DNA of 64,000 bases from Halobacteriovorax sp. JY17 (GCF_002753895.1 NZ_NJER01000001.1:1364910-1428909), one strand, 5' to 3'. Positions 1-9,550 are shown, counted from the first letter of the stretch. The notes: a model not told the origin generated them from the letters alone. Translations and numbers: made by a program.

Positions 1-421
1 GAGAAAATTCTTTTAAAAGAAAGTGTCCAAGCTCTCTTTGCAAATCCATTGATCCATGAGGAAAAGTCTTATCCACTCTCTTACACTTAACTTTGAAAGT
101 AGTTATTCTCTCAGTAAGTTCTCCCCTAAGTTTTTCAACAATAGCAGGAAGAATTAATTCTTTCTCTCTAGCAATACTTATTGCAGGCTGAACAGTTGAG
201 ACCCCTGGAACCTTAACTAATGAATCGATACATTCTTTCGTAAAGCCAATTTCAGATTCTGCGACAAGGCGTTGTTGATCATTTTTCAAACGAACTTTCT
301 CTTCGGGTGCATGAGCTCTAATTACGAGATGAACGTGCTCTTGTAGAGATCTAAAGTAATGCTTTCTATTCTTACCTTTTAGCCATAGTTCATCAATATT
401 AATAATTAAATTCTTATACAT
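1..421 (-). CDS. thiI: tRNA 4-thiouridine synthase ThiI (partial, N-terminal part)
   Basis: This gene runs off the left edge; about 140 N-terminal residues are present. The start is the ATG at 421, with GGAAAG just upstream. The protein begins MYKNLIINIDELWLKGKNRK, matching the LKGKNR element at the start of ThiI, and continues as the ferredoxin-like plus THUMP RNA-binding region. ThiI inserts sulfur at U8 of tRNA and can also serve thiamine synthesis. The catalytic PP-loop part lies outside the window. The upstream gene, 11 bases away on the same strand, is a cysteine desulfurase, the expected sulfur donor. Identification rests on the N-terminus only. Confidence 0.85.
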   Translation of the reverse strand, partial: MYKNLIINIDELWLKGKNRKHYFRSLQEHVHLVIRAHAPEEKVRLKNDQQRLVAESEIGFTKECIDSLVKVPGVSTVQPAISIAREKELILPAIVEKLRGELTERITTFKVKCKRVDKTFPHGSMDLQRELGHFLLKEFS

Positions 422-432
422 ATGCTTTCCTA

Positions 433-1557
433 TTAGAGACTTTTTATTTCTCTTATTATTTTACTAAATTCTTCTACAAATTCTTGAACTTCTAAAACCG
501 TTGAATCTTTTGAAAAAGATGTTCTAAGAACAAACTTATGTTGAGACTCATGTATTTTCATAGCATCAAAGCCAGCATTATAACCCTTCGCTTTTGAAGA
601 ACATGCCGAAGAGCTCGCAACAAATATTTCTTTCATCTCTAAATGCCTTAGAACAATATCACTAGATATTGAAGGTAAGAGAAAGCTTAAAATATAAGGA
701 GAAGTCTCTTCAAAAGAGAAAGGAAATTCTATTCCTAACTCTCTCTTTGTTAATTCTTTTCTCATTAGAGAGTTGACTTCTTCAATATGAGAAAAAGCAC
801 TCTCTCTACTCTCAAAACCTATTCGAATGGCCTCAGCAAAAGAGAGAATCAAAGGAGTGTTTACTGTTGAAGATCTTACTCCAAACTCGTGCCCTCCACC
901 ATGAAGTTGAGTCCTAAGATCTACATCATTTCTTATAAATAATGCACCAATACCTTTAGGGGCCCCGATTTTATGGCCTGAGATTGTATAAGTATCAATA
1001 TGCGCTGAAAGATTCACCTCAACCTTAGTTAATGCCTGAACCCCATCGACATGAATATGAATCCCTGGAATTATTTCTTTTGCTCTCTTTGCAAGACTTA
1101 AAATATTGTAGAGATTTCCACTTTGATTATTCACATGACTTAGAACGATCAATTTAGAGTTTTCATTTAATGTTTTTAGAAAAGCCTCTTCATTTATTCC
1201 TCCTCCTACCTGAAGGGGAATTTCAACTTGTTCAGCCAGAAGACTTTTTACAGGTTCAACAGTAGAAGGATGATCCCCTAAAGAGAAATGTACTCTCGAG
1301 CCTTTCTCTAATGGAACTCCCTTAATTGCTAAATTATTTGCCTCTGTGGCAGAGGAGAGAAAAATCAATTGATCACTTTTCTTTGCTTTAAGTAGCTTCA
1401 AGACTTGAGTTCTCGCTCTCTCCACTTTCTTCATAGAGCTCTTTCCAAGCTTATGTGCAGCAGAGGGATTAGCAAAATCCTCAACAAGAGATTCGGTATA
1501 TATATTTAAAGAAGCTTCAACAATAGGAGTTGAAGCTGCATGATCAAAATAAATCAT
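433..1557 (-). CDS. Cysteine desulfurase (NifS/IscS-type, PLP-dependent)
   Basis: This enzyme removes sulfur from L-cysteine and passes it on as a persulfide. The sequence begins MIYFDHAASTP, as NifS-type desulfurases do. It has the PLP-lysine region (SGHKIGAPKG, about residue 196) and the catalytic-cysteine loop SSSACSS about 55 residues from the end. The length of 374 residues is normal. A TTG at 1560 also opens the frame, but the ATG at 1557 is better placed behind the AAGGA ribosome site. No iscU or other Fe-S assembly gene is nearby. The downstream gene is thiI, so sulfur supply to ThiI is the likely main role. Confidence 0.9.
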   Translation of the reverse strand: MIYFDHAASTPIVEASLNIYTESLVEDFANPSAAHKLGKSSMKKVERARTQVLKLLKAKKSDQLIFLSSATEANNLAIKGVPLEKGSRVHFSLGDHPSTVEPVKSLLAEQVEIPLQVGGGINEEAFLKTLNENSKLIVLSHVNNQSGNLYNILSLAKRAKEIIPGIHIHVDGVQALTKVEVNLSAHIDTYTISGHKIGAPKGIGALFIRNDVDLRTQLHGGGHEFGVRSSTVNTPLILSFAEAIRIGFESRESAFSHIEEVNSLMRKELTKRELGIEFPFSFEETSPYILSFLLPSISSDIVLRHLEMKEIFVASSSACSSKAKGYNAGFDAMKIHESQHKFVLRTSFSKDSTVLEVQEFVEEFSKIIREIKSL

Positions 1558-1711
1558 CAATATTCCTTACTTTTTTGATTGGCCATCATGCCCTAACTAA
1601 CACCCATTGTCAAAGGAGCTTGTTGACTAAATTCTCCTAATTAAGGTTTGGATTATTCGACTGTGTACGTCTACAATTAGATGATATTTTATTTAATTAA
1701 AGGAAGAACCC

Positions 1712-4700
1712 ATGTCACAAGTTGGATATTACAGCTCCCCAGAAATATATGAGAATAAGCTCTACTTCATATCCGATGATGATATTTGGTTACAAGACTT
1801 ATCCGACGTAAGTAGACCGGCCACAAGAGTTACTGCCGAAAAAGGAAATATTACAAGTCTTAAAATTTCTCCTGATGGAGAATATTTAGCATACACATCT
1901 ACCCTTTCAGGTGGAAGAGATATTTATCTTATGCCCAAAGACGGGGGTATCCCCACAAGGCTCACTTACTCTCAAGGAATGAAAGTCATTGGCTGGAAAG
2001 ATGACCAAACAATCCTGTGCACATCTTCTCACGAACACTTCACAAGAAGAGAAACACTTATCTATGAATTAGATATTCACTCAAAGAAATTATCTGCAAA
2101 GAACCTAGGTCCTGCAACATTCTTTGAAGAAAGTGTGAACACTCAGGTTCTTGGAAAGAATAATGGAGATCCTGCCAGATGGAAGAGATACCGCGGTGGA
2201 ACAGCGGGAACAATTTGGATAAAAAGTGGAGAGCGCCCATTTAAACAAATTCTTAAAAAGATTCCTACCAACTTAACTTGTCCAAAGATTATTGGAGAAA
2301 GAGTCTTCTTTGTCTCTGATCATGAAGGTATAGGAAATATATATTCAGTGAATATGAAGGGTACAAACCTTAAAAGGCACACACATCAAAGTGAATTCTA
2401 CGTAAGAAGCTTCTCTCACTTTCAAGGAATAATTGTCTTCACAGCAAATGCTAGAATTCACTCTCACAATTTGATGACCAATGAAACTTTCTCTCTAGAT
2501 ATAAAAATCAATTCTCAGTTCTTACAAGCGAGAGAGAGGTTTGTAAGCGCCGAAGACTATCTACAAGATTTTGATATATTTAAAGATGCGCAGAAATTAT
2601 CCATCTCTGCAAGAGGAAAGCTATTTGTAGTTCCACCATGGGGAGGAGCTCCAATAAGACTTGGAGATCAAGCGTCTCGCTATAAGCTTCCAAGAGTCGC
2701 TCTTCTAAAGGAAAAAGAAATTCTATGTTCATTAAAGCTTGATCATGAAAATGAAGAACATCTTATTTACTTTGACCTTGCCACTCAGAAAGAAACTTCT
2801 GTTCTAGAAAAACAGGACTGGGGAAAAGTTTTTGAGCTAGTTCCAAATCCAACTCAGCCTTTAATTGCACTTGCTAATAATAGAAATGAATTATTTATTA
2901 TCGATCTTGAAAAGAAGAATACTCAAAAAATTGACCAGAGTTCAGGAGATCATATTGGAGATCTCTCTTGGTCAAAAGATGGTCAGCTCTTATGCTATGT
3001 TAAGAAAGAATCTGAGTCAGAGCAATTAATTAAAGTCTATGACTCAAAATCAAAGAAGACCCATAGAACGATCAAGAATGTTCTCGCTGACACTTCCCCT
3101 ACTTTTAGTGATTGTGGAAAGTATTTATACTTTATTGGAAGTCGAGAGTTTAATCCATGCGGTTCTGAATTTATTTTTCAGTATGGCTTTCCTTTTCTAG
3201 CAAAAGTCTACGCCATAACTCTTGCTGAAAAAACTTCTTCACCACTTCAATTATTTAAAAACTTTGAGGTAGAAAAAGAAGAGGAAGATGAGAAATCGAA
3301 AAATAAAGAAGAAATCAAGATTGATTGGAATACGCTAGAGGACAGAATCGAATCTCTTCCTTTTTCACAGGGTGGCCATAGAAAACTATTCACCTATAAA
3401 GATCAAATAATTTCTTTAAAAGCGTTAGTTGGACCTAACGATCCGAACTCAACGAGATGGGATAACAGCAGCTATGAACTAGTTAGTTATTCTTTGAAGG
3501 AAAAGAAAGTCAAAACTCTCCTCACACAAGTCTCTCCTGAGAGAATTCAAGTAAGAGGAAAGTATCTCATTTGTGAAACAGAAGAAGAGCTAAGAATTAT
3601 CAATCTAGAAGTGAAGCCATCAGAAGAAGAGGATTATAATAAAACGGACGGCTGGGTAGACCTGACCAGATTAAAAGTAAAATTTAGTCCAAGACCAGAA
3701 TGGAAGCAAATGTACCGAGAAGCATGGATTCTTCAAAGAGAACATTTCTGGGTAAGCGATATGTCTAAGATAGACTGGGCCGATGTTTATTTAAAATACC
3801 TACCTCTTTTAGAGAGAATTAATACTCGTAGTGAATTTAGTGATCTCATCTGGGAAATGCAGGGAGAACTTGGAACGAGCCATGCTTATGAATTCGGAGG
3901 TGAATATCCAAACTTAGGTCACCCCTACTCTAGTGGACTTCTGGGGGCAACGTTCACATTTAACTCCAAGAACAAGAGCTTTATCATCGCTGAAATTCTC
4001 CGCGGAGATAGCTGGCTTGAAGGTCATCACTCTCCACTTGTAAAGCCGGGAGTCTCCTTAAATATTGGAGATCAAATCTATTCAGTTGACGGGGAAAGTT
4101 TCCAAGATGAAATATCTCTAAGCTTACACCTAGAGAATAAATGTAACACGAATATATCCCTTGAAATTCTCCGAAAGGGCGCCAAGAAAAAAGAAATTCT
4201 TGAAGTAAGAACGTCTGAAGATGATGTAACTATTCGTTACAGGCAATGGGTTAATTCAAATAGAGAATACGTAAAGAAGAAATCTAATGGAAAACTTGGT
4301 TACCTTCATATTCCAGATATGAGCTTAAAGGGAATGTCTGAATTTTGGAGGGCATACTCTCTTGAAAGCGAATGCGAAGGTCTTGTCATTGATGTCCGCT
4401 ATAACGGCGGTGGAAGTGTATCACAACTTCTTCTAAAAGAGTTACAACAGAAAGTATTGGCCTTTAACACAAGCCGGTGGTTTGGGGAAAGTCACTACCC
4501 TATCTATTCTGTAAATGGCCCTCTTGTTTGTATTACTAATGAGCACGCAGGAAGTGATGGAGATATTTTCTCTCACTCATTTAAAATGTTACACTTAGGA
4601 AAGCTCATTGGAAAGAGAACTTGGGGAGGAGTTATCGGAATTTGGCCTAGACATTCTCTAAGTGACTTCTCTTTAACAAGTCAGCCTGAATTTTCTTTTT

Positions 4701-4915
4701 GGTTTAACGATGTTGGTTTTGATGTTGAAAATTACGGAACTGATCCAGATATTGAAATCGATATAACACCAGATGATTGGGCCCATGGAAGAGATCCTCA
4801 ATTAGATAAAGCAATTGAAGTTGTTCTAAAAGAACACAAGCGAACTCCTTCTATAAAGCCTAACTTTAGTAAAAAACCAAACTTAAAAGCTCCAAAGCTG
4901 CCAAAGGGATATTAA
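1712..4915 (+). CDS. tri: Tricorn protease homologue
   Basis: This is a large peptidase of the tricorn family, which in archaea trims oligopeptides downstream of the proteasome. The 1067-residue protein has N-terminal beta-propeller repeats (about 1-660, e.g. LKISPDGEYLAYT), a PDZ region (about 765-850) and a C-terminal S41-type catalytic core. All four catalytic residues are visible: Ser723-His724 (GTSHAYE), Ser948 (HAGSDGD) and Glu1006 (DVENYGTDPD). No signal peptide is seen, so it is probably cytoplasmic. AGGAAG precedes the ATG. The stop overlaps the next start (TAATG), so it is the first gene of a coupled four-gene operon with rimB-like, rimK and aspA-like genes. Confidence 0.93.
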   Translation: MSQVGYYSSPEIYENKLYFISDDDIWLQDLSDVSRPATRVTAEKGNITSLKISPDGEYLAYTSTLSGGRDIYLMPKDGGIPTRLTYSQGMKVIGWKDDQTILCTSSHEHFTRRETLIYELDIHSKKLSAKNLGPATFFEESVNTQVLGKNNGDPARWKRYRGGTAGTIWIKSGERPFKQILKKIPTNLTCPKIIGERVFFVSDHEGIGNIYSVNMKGTNLKRHTHQSEFYVRSFSHFQGIIVFTANARIHSHNLMTNETFSLDIKINSQFLQARERFVSAEDYLQDFDIFKDAQKLSISARGKLFVVPPWGGAPIRLGDQASRYKLPRVALLKEKEILCSLKLDHENEEHLIYFDLATQKETSVLEKQDWGKVFELVPNPTQPLIALANNRNELFIIDLEKKNTQKIDQSSGDHIGDLSWSKDGQLLCYVKKESESEQLIKVYDSKSKKTHRTIKNVLADTSPTFSDCGKYLYFIGSREFNPCGSEFIFQYGFPFLAKVYAITLAEKTSSPLQLFKNFEVEKEEEDEKSKNKEEIKIDWNTLEDRIESLPFSQGGHRKLFTYKDQIISLKALVGPNDPNSTRWDNSSYELVSYSLKEKKVKTLLTQVSPERIQVRGKYLICETEEELRIINLEVKPSEEEDYNKTDGWVDLTRLKVKFSPRPEWKQMYREAWILQREHFWVSDMSKIDWADVYLKYLPLLERINTRSEFSDLIWEMQGELGTSHAYEFGGEYPNLGHPYSSGLLGATFTFNSKNKSFIIAEILRGDSWLEGHHSPLVKPGVSLNIGDQIYSVDGESFQDEISLSLHLENKCNTNISLEILRKGAKKKEILEVRTSEDDVTIRYRQWVNSNREYVKKKSNGKLGYLHIPDMSLKGMSEFWRAYSLESECEGLVIDVRYNGGGSVSQLLLKELQQKVLAFNTSRWFGESHYPIYSVNGPLVCITNEHAGSDGDIFSHSFKMLHLGKLIGKRTWGGVIGIWPRHSLSDFSLTSQPEFSFWFNDVGFDVENYGTDPDIEIDITPDDWAHGRDPQLDKAIEVVLKEHKRTPSIKPNFSKKPNLKAPKLPKGY

Positions 4916-5364
4916 TGAAGAAGAAAGAACTAAAGATAATTGGTTGGAGAGAAGAACTCTCTCTCCCCGATCTTGGAGGAACAGATATCAAAGTCAAGGT
5001 GGACTCAGGTGCTAAGACTTCCTCGCTACATGCTTTTGATTTAGAGTCCTATTCGCGCTTAGGAGTACACTTTGTGAAATTTAATATTCACACAGTGAAA
5101 AAGAAGAGAGAAGTCTCTATACCTTGTAAGGCAAAGGTTTTAGAATATAGAAATATTAAAAGTTCAAATGGACAAGTAGAAAGAAGACCAGTAATTGAAA
5201 CGAGAGTAAAGTTATTAGATGAGGTTTGGATAATTGAGCTGACTCTATCTAATCGTGATGAGATGGGATTTAAAATGTTACTTGGAAGAGAAGCTATCAA
5301 GAATCGCTTCCTAATAAACCCGGGTAAATCATTCTACTGTAACAAGAAAGGTGTGAAGAAATGA
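4915..5364 (+). CDS. RimB-like retropepsin-type protease (RimK-associated, Zn_protease/PF05618 family)
   Basis: This 149-residue protein belongs to the family once called ATP-dependent zinc protease (PF05618), now viewed as a retropepsin-like aspartic protease. It shows the family start IIGWREELSLPDLG, the active-site-like KVDSGAKTSSLHA (Asp near residue 29) and the C-terminal MLLGREAI. In Pseudomonas the relative RimB works with RimK on glutamate tails of ribosomal protein S6. The start overlaps the tricorn stop by one base and the gene ends in a four-base overlap with rimK. A tail-trimming or processing role opposite RimK is inferred from the family and the neighbourhood. Confidence 0.85.
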   Translation: MKKKELKIIGWREELSLPDLGGTDIKVKVDSGAKTSSLHAFDLESYSRLGVHFVKFNIHTVKKKREVSIPCKAKVLEYRNIKSSNGQVERRPVIETRVKLLDEVWIIELTLSNRDEMGFKMLLGREAIKNRFLINPGKSFYCNKKGVKK

Positions 5365-6578
5365 AATTAGCAATTCTATCTAGAGAAAAGAATAACTATA
5401 GTACGAGAAGACTTGTGGAAGCCTGTAAGATCAGAGGCCACGAAGTGAAAGTCTTAAATACTTTAAAGTTTGCCCTCGACTTAGAAGAAGGTGATCCAGA
5501 TCTCTATTACAATCAAAAGAGATTAGGTCACTTTGATGCCATTTTACCTCGAATCGGAGCATCTATAACTTACTTTGGAACTGCAGTTGTTAGACAATTT
5601 CAGGCCATGGATATCTACTCAGCGAATACTGCCGATGGAATCCTAAACTCAAGAGATAAACTTAGAAGTTTTCAAATACTAAGTAAACATCATGTAGGAC
5701 TTCCTTACACTACTTTTGTAAAAGATAAGAAAGATATTATTCCCGCCATCAACAGAATCGGAGGCGCTCCAGTTGTGATAAAACTCTTAGAGGGTACTCA
5801 AGGTGTTGGAGTTCTTCTTGCTCACACGATGGAGTCTGCAACATCAATCATTGAACTACTTCAAAGTCAGAAACAAAATATACTTGTTCAAAAATTCATT
5901 GCGGAAAGTAAGGGAAAAGATATTCGCGCAATCGTCGTTGGTGATCAAGTGATTGCAGCGATGAGAAGAGTTGCTCAAGGACAAGAATTTCGAAGCAATG
6001 TCCACCGTGGTGGAAAAACAGAAATGGTAGAACTCTCCGAAGAGTATAAAGAAGTTGCTATTAAGGCCGCAAAGATTATGGGCCTTGGTATTGCAGGAGT
6101 CGATATGCTTGAAGGAAAAGATGGCCCACAGATCATGGAGATAAATTCTTCACCAGGCCTAGAAGGAATTGAAGGTTGTACAAAGATAGATGTCGCTGGA
6201 GCTTTTATTGATTACATAGCAGGACAAGTAGACTTCCCAGAAATTGATATTCGTCAACAGCTCTCAGTGAGTAAAGGATTTGGTGTTTCAGAAATTTTTA
6301 TCCCAAAGGAATCTGAATTTGTTGGCAACTCAATTATTGAATCAGGCCTTCAAGAAAAAGATATCAATGTTCTAACTCTCCATAGAAATGGAAAAGTTAT
6401 CCCAAATCCTAAAGGCGAACGAGTTCTGGAAGCTGGAGATAAGCTCTTCTGTTTTGGGAGACTAGATACAATGAAGGACCTTATTCCTCTAAAAACAAGA
6501 AAGAAGAGAAAACCTAAGATTAAGAAGTTAAAAGTAAAAGATATTAAAAAAGCTAAAGAGCTAGAAGTACAAAAGTGA
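5361..6578 (+). CDS. rimK: RimK-type ATP-grasp glutamate ligase with C-terminal RCK_C (TrkA-C) domain
   Basis: RimK ligases add glutamates to a protein C-terminus, classically ribosomal protein S6. Residues 1-95 form the preATP-grasp part. Residues 100-290 form the ATP-grasp domain, with the glycine-rich loop LLEGTQGVG (142-150), the R-rich segment around 201-216 and the metal-binding EINSSPGLEGIE (260-271). Residues 305-374 (EIFIPKESEFVGNSI, then EAGDKLFCFG) match a TrkA_C/RCK_C ligand-binding domain, followed by a lysine-rich tail. Ordinary RimK ends near residue 300, so this is a fusion. It overlaps both neighbours by four bases (ATGA and GTGA). Ligand gating of the ligase is inference. 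Confidence 0.9.
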   Translation: MKLAILSREKNNYSTRRLVEACKIRGHEVKVLNTLKFALDLEEGDPDLYYNQKRLGHFDAILPRIGASITYFGTAVVRQFQAMDIYSANTADGILNSRDKLRSFQILSKHHVGLPYTTFVKDKKDIIPAINRIGGAPVVIKLLEGTQGVGVLLAHTMESATSIIELLQSQKQNILVQKFIAESKGKDIRAIVVGDQVIAAMRRVAQGQEFRSNVHRGGKTEMVELSEEYKEVAIKAAKIMGLGIAGVDMLEGKDGPQIMEINSSPGLEGIEGCTKIDVAGAFIDYIAGQVDFPEIDIRQQLSVSKGFGVSEIFIPKESEFVGNSIIESGLQEKDINVLTLHRNGKVIPNPKGERVLEAGDKLFCFGRLDTMKDLIPLKTRKKRKPKIKKLKVKDIKKAKELEVQK

Positions 6579-7603
6579 GTAAGGAAATAAATAAAGACCC
6601 AGAAATTCTAAAGATTGGCAAAACTTCTATAAAAAGAGGAAAGAGAGTAAATCTCTCTCTAGAAGTTGCCTCACTTTATGATCACACTCCCCTCTCAATT
6701 CCAATTGAGGTCATTAGAGGTAAAGTCGGCGGACCAACTCTATTTATTAGTGCAGCTGTTCACGGAGATGAGCTCAATGGCGTTGAGATCATTAGAAGAA
6801 TTTTAAAGAGAAAAGAGCTTACCCATATCAAAGGAACTCTCATACTTGTTCCAGTAGTAAATATTTTTGGATTTAATAATAAGTCTAGATATCTCCCAGA
6901 CAGAAGAGACCTTAATCGCTCATTCCCAGGGACTAGTGGTGGCTCCCTCGCCAGTAGAATGGCAAAGTTATTCATGAAAGAAGTCATCGATAAATGTACT
7001 CACGGGATTGACCTTCATACAGGTGCCATCCACAGAACAAATCTTCCACAAATTAGAGCATGCCTTGAAGATGAGAAAACAAGAGAGCTCGCAGAGAGTT
7101 TTGGAGTCCCTGTTATTATTGATTCTAAACTTAGAGATGGCTCCCTTAGAGAAGCAGCAAGAACGAAGAAAGTAACTACTCTTCTCTTTGAGGGGGGAGA
7201 GGCCCTACGTTTTAATGAAAGTGTTATTAGATCAGGAATAAAAGGTTGCTTCTCTGTCATGGAAAAAATTGGCATGATAAAGAAACCTGCCTCAAAGAAG
7301 CCAAAACTTCAAAAGAATGTCTTTATAGCAAACTCCAGTTACTGGATTCGCTCTCCTCATAGCGGAACAGTTCACTTTAATAAAATGATTGGTGATAGAG
7401 TTAAAAATGGTGATCTTCTAGCAAGCGTGTCCAACACTTTTGGTAGAGAATCAATTGATATTCATGCCAAAGAAGATGGTATTCTTGTCGGTCTCTCAGT
7501 TCTCCCTCTAGTAAATCAAGGAGACGCTCTATTCCACCTGGCCACCTTTAAAAACTCAACGAAAGTGAAAAAAGCTCTCGAACTTTATGGCGAGGATGAG
7601 TAA
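6575..7603 (+). CDS. AspA/AstE-type M14 metallohydrolase (succinylglutamate desuccinylase/aspartoacylase family)
   Basis: This 342-residue zinc hydrolase has the M14-type ligand set: His and Glu in AVHGDELNG (about residue 68), the DLNRSFPG loop and a second His in GIDLHTGA. A catalytic-type Glu lies in LLFEGGEA. The C-terminal part (from about 250) is a small beta domain typical of this subfamily. Known members cleave N-acyl amino acids. Genes of this group often accompany RimK, so removal or release of an amide-linked amino acid is plausible but unproven. The start is GTG overlapping the rimK stop (GTGA). It is the last gene of the tricorn operon. Confidence 0.85.
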   Translation: MSKEINKDPEILKIGKTSIKRGKRVNLSLEVASLYDHTPLSIPIEVIRGKVGGPTLFISAAVHGDELNGVEIIRRILKRKELTHIKGTLILVPVVNIFGFNNKSRYLPDRRDLNRSFPGTSGGSLASRMAKLFMKEVIDKCTHGIDLHTGAIHRTNLPQIRACLEDEKTRELAESFGVPVIIDSKLRDGSLREAARTKKVTTLLFEGGEALRFNESVIRSGIKGCFSVMEKIGMIKKPASKKPKLQKNVFIANSSYWIRSPHSGTVHFNKMIGDRVKNGDLLASVSNTFGRESIDIHAKEDGILVGLSVLPLVNQGDALFHLATFKNSTKVKKALELYGEDE

Positions 7604-7717
7604 GTTAATACTTTAAGTAACTTACAAGTCCTTTAGTTATAAGTAATAATTTCAATTTACCCCACGAGTATCTCTAAAAATGGTAAAAAAGCTCATCATT
7701 CTAGATGAGGAAAATAG

Positions 7718-9550
7718 ATGAAGAGGCACTTGCTTACTTTAACTACATTACTAATATGTGCATCAGTCTCGGCTGGAGATCTTACGGAGAACTTTATCTC
7801 TTCGGCGAAATCTCTACTTCCAAAGAAAATGGATGTATCCAATATCAAAGTAAGTTTTAAGAGAATGAATGAAAACCAACTAGGATCTCCTTGTGACCGA
7901 GAAGGTTTCATCTATGGAAAGTACTCAGATGGCGAGATTACTTTAAGTGAACAACTAAAGAAGTACTTAGCTCCAAACGAAGAGATAGAGTTTAGCTGTA
8001 AGCATAAGAACTATTATAAGACAGCCCTCTCAACTCTCTTACATGAGTACCTTCACGCTTATGAAGACACTCTTTCAAAAAATGAAAAGCTACATAAGCA
8101 AAATAATTTTCTAAGCCTCGGCTTCTGGAATCTAAAGAAATCGAAGAAAAATTTAAATACTTATGCAGAAAGATCACCAAATCTCTACGAGTATTCTTCT
8201 CCAAAGGAATTTCTGGCAGTTAACTTTGAATACTTTCTTCTAGACCCTGAATATAAGTGTAGAAGACCAAATCTCTACAGCGCATATCAAGAATCATTTG
8301 CTCATACTCCTTTTCAAAATATTGAGTGTAACTCTCTTTCTGAAATTTCAACTTCAGATACGCAGAGGATTGAATTAGTAAATCTAGATTTTAAAAATGT
8401 TAGAGAAATTCACTATCTCTTCGCCTCTAAAGGAAAAGCGATGATGAGTAGATGGGGACATAGTATGTATAAACTAGTTCTCTGCGATCAAAGTTGGTCA
8501 TTAGAAAAATGCAGACAAAGAGGAAAATTTCTTGTCGTTGGTTTTCTCGCTCAAGTTTCAGACGTTTCAATTAATGCAATCAAAGGAATTCTTGGTCAAT
8601 ACCCAAGTGATATGACTATCACAAGCTTAGATGCAATGAAGAGACAGTATAATCGAGCAGAACTTAGAGATCTTGAAAGTATCCCTCTCGCCTTAACTAA
8701 AGTTGAGAAAGAGCGTTTTCTAAATCATCTCATTCGAATCTATTGGGAATACTCCGGAAAGTACTACTTCTTTAGTAATAACTGTGCTGATGAAGCGTTC
8801 AAGTTAATTCAAATAGCGAAGAATAAAAGTGATATTTACAAAAAAGGTGTCTTAACACCAGTTGGTATCTACAAATACATTAAAGAGAATAACCTCTCCA
8901 AAGACTTCTCATTCACCAATAGAGAACTCAATATAGAAAACGGTCTTCTCTACAGCAGCTTTGCTCCTAATCTAGGCCTAAGTTTTGATAATTTAAAAAG
9001 TCAATTCAAGAAATCTTTTAGAGAGAAAATTAAAGCTCCAAATATTCAAAGAAGAGAGAGAAATTTCAAAAATGATTATAAGGCTGTAAGAGATATTCAG
9101 CAGTACTCAAAACTACCAACTTTAAAGAGAAGAGAGATCATCAAAGCGATAGTAAAAAAGAAAGATAGAAAGAACTTCTTAGATCTTTTTGCCATAGAGT
9201 CTCAAGCGAATTACGTAACTAACAATGAACTACTTTCCAAGATGCAGTCAATCTCTTCAAAACAAGATAGCGATGAGGAGACAAGAGAGATTTTCACAAA
9301 GATTGTAGAGCTAAAAAATATTATTATCTTTGGTACTAATTCAGAGAATAAAGGCTACGGTATTCCTCAAACTGGCGACTTAGAAAGTACGATTTCACCG
9401 GAAGTTTTTGCAGCAGAAGAGGAATTAAAGGAAGTGAAAAATCTTTTACAGGAAAAATATAAAACTGTTTTTCAAGAAGAATTTTTACAAATGGAAGAAG
9501 CAAACTATAACAAAACAATAATCAAAGAAGCACTTAAAAGTGTCTTATAA
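7718..9550 (+). CDS. Secreted protein: HEXXH metallopeptidase-like region plus DUF4105/Lnb-type domain
   Basis: A signal peptide covers about residues 1-19 (MKRHLLTLTTLLICASVSAG). The N-terminal half carries a zinc-peptidase motif HEYLH at 109-113 and a later acidic segment (EFLAVNFEYF, about 164-173) that could hold the third ligand. The middle carries a DUF4105-type papain-like core: GHS with His248, and SNNCADEA with Cys356. DUF4105 is the periplasmic domain seen in the Bacteroides lipoprotein acyltransferase Lnb and in many uncharacterised proteins. The C-terminal 200 residues are charged and helical. The ribosome site is GAGGAAAATAG. Substrate and reaction are unknown. Confidence 0.7.
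   Translation: MKRHLLTLTTLLICASVSAGDLTENFISSAKSLLPKKMDVSNIKVSFKRMNENQLGSPCDREGFIYGKYSDGEITLSEQLKKYLAPNEEIEFSCKHKNYYKTALSTLLHEYLHAYEDTLSKNEKLHKQNNFLSLGFWNLKKSKKNLNTYAERSPNLYEYSSPKEFLAVNFEYFLLDPEYKCRRPNLYSAYQESFAHTPFQNIECNSLSEISTSDTQRIELVNLDFKNVREIHYLFASKGKAMMSRWGHSMYKLVLCDQSWSLEKCRQRGKFLVVGFLAQVSDVSINAIKGILGQYPSDMTITSLDAMKRQYNRAELRDLESIPLALTKVEKERFLNHLIRIYWEYSGKYYFFSNNCADEAFKLIQIAKNKSDIYKKGVLTPVGIYKYIKENNLSKDFSFTNRELNIENGLLYSSFAPNLGLSFDNLKSQFKKSFREKIKAPNIQRRERNFKNDYKAVRDIQQYSKLPTLKRREIIKAIVKKKDRKNFLDLFAIESQANYVTNNELLSKMQSISSKQDSDEETREIFTKIVELKNIIIFGTNSENKGYGIPQTGDLESTISPEVFAAEEELKEVKNLLQEKYKTVFQEEFLQMEEANYNKTIIKEALKSVL

Noticed and set aside
4915-5364. Naming the PF05618 protein an ATP-dependent zinc protease
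   Set aside because: No ATPase or HExxH motif is present; the KVDSGAKTS motif fits the retropepsin-like view of the family better.
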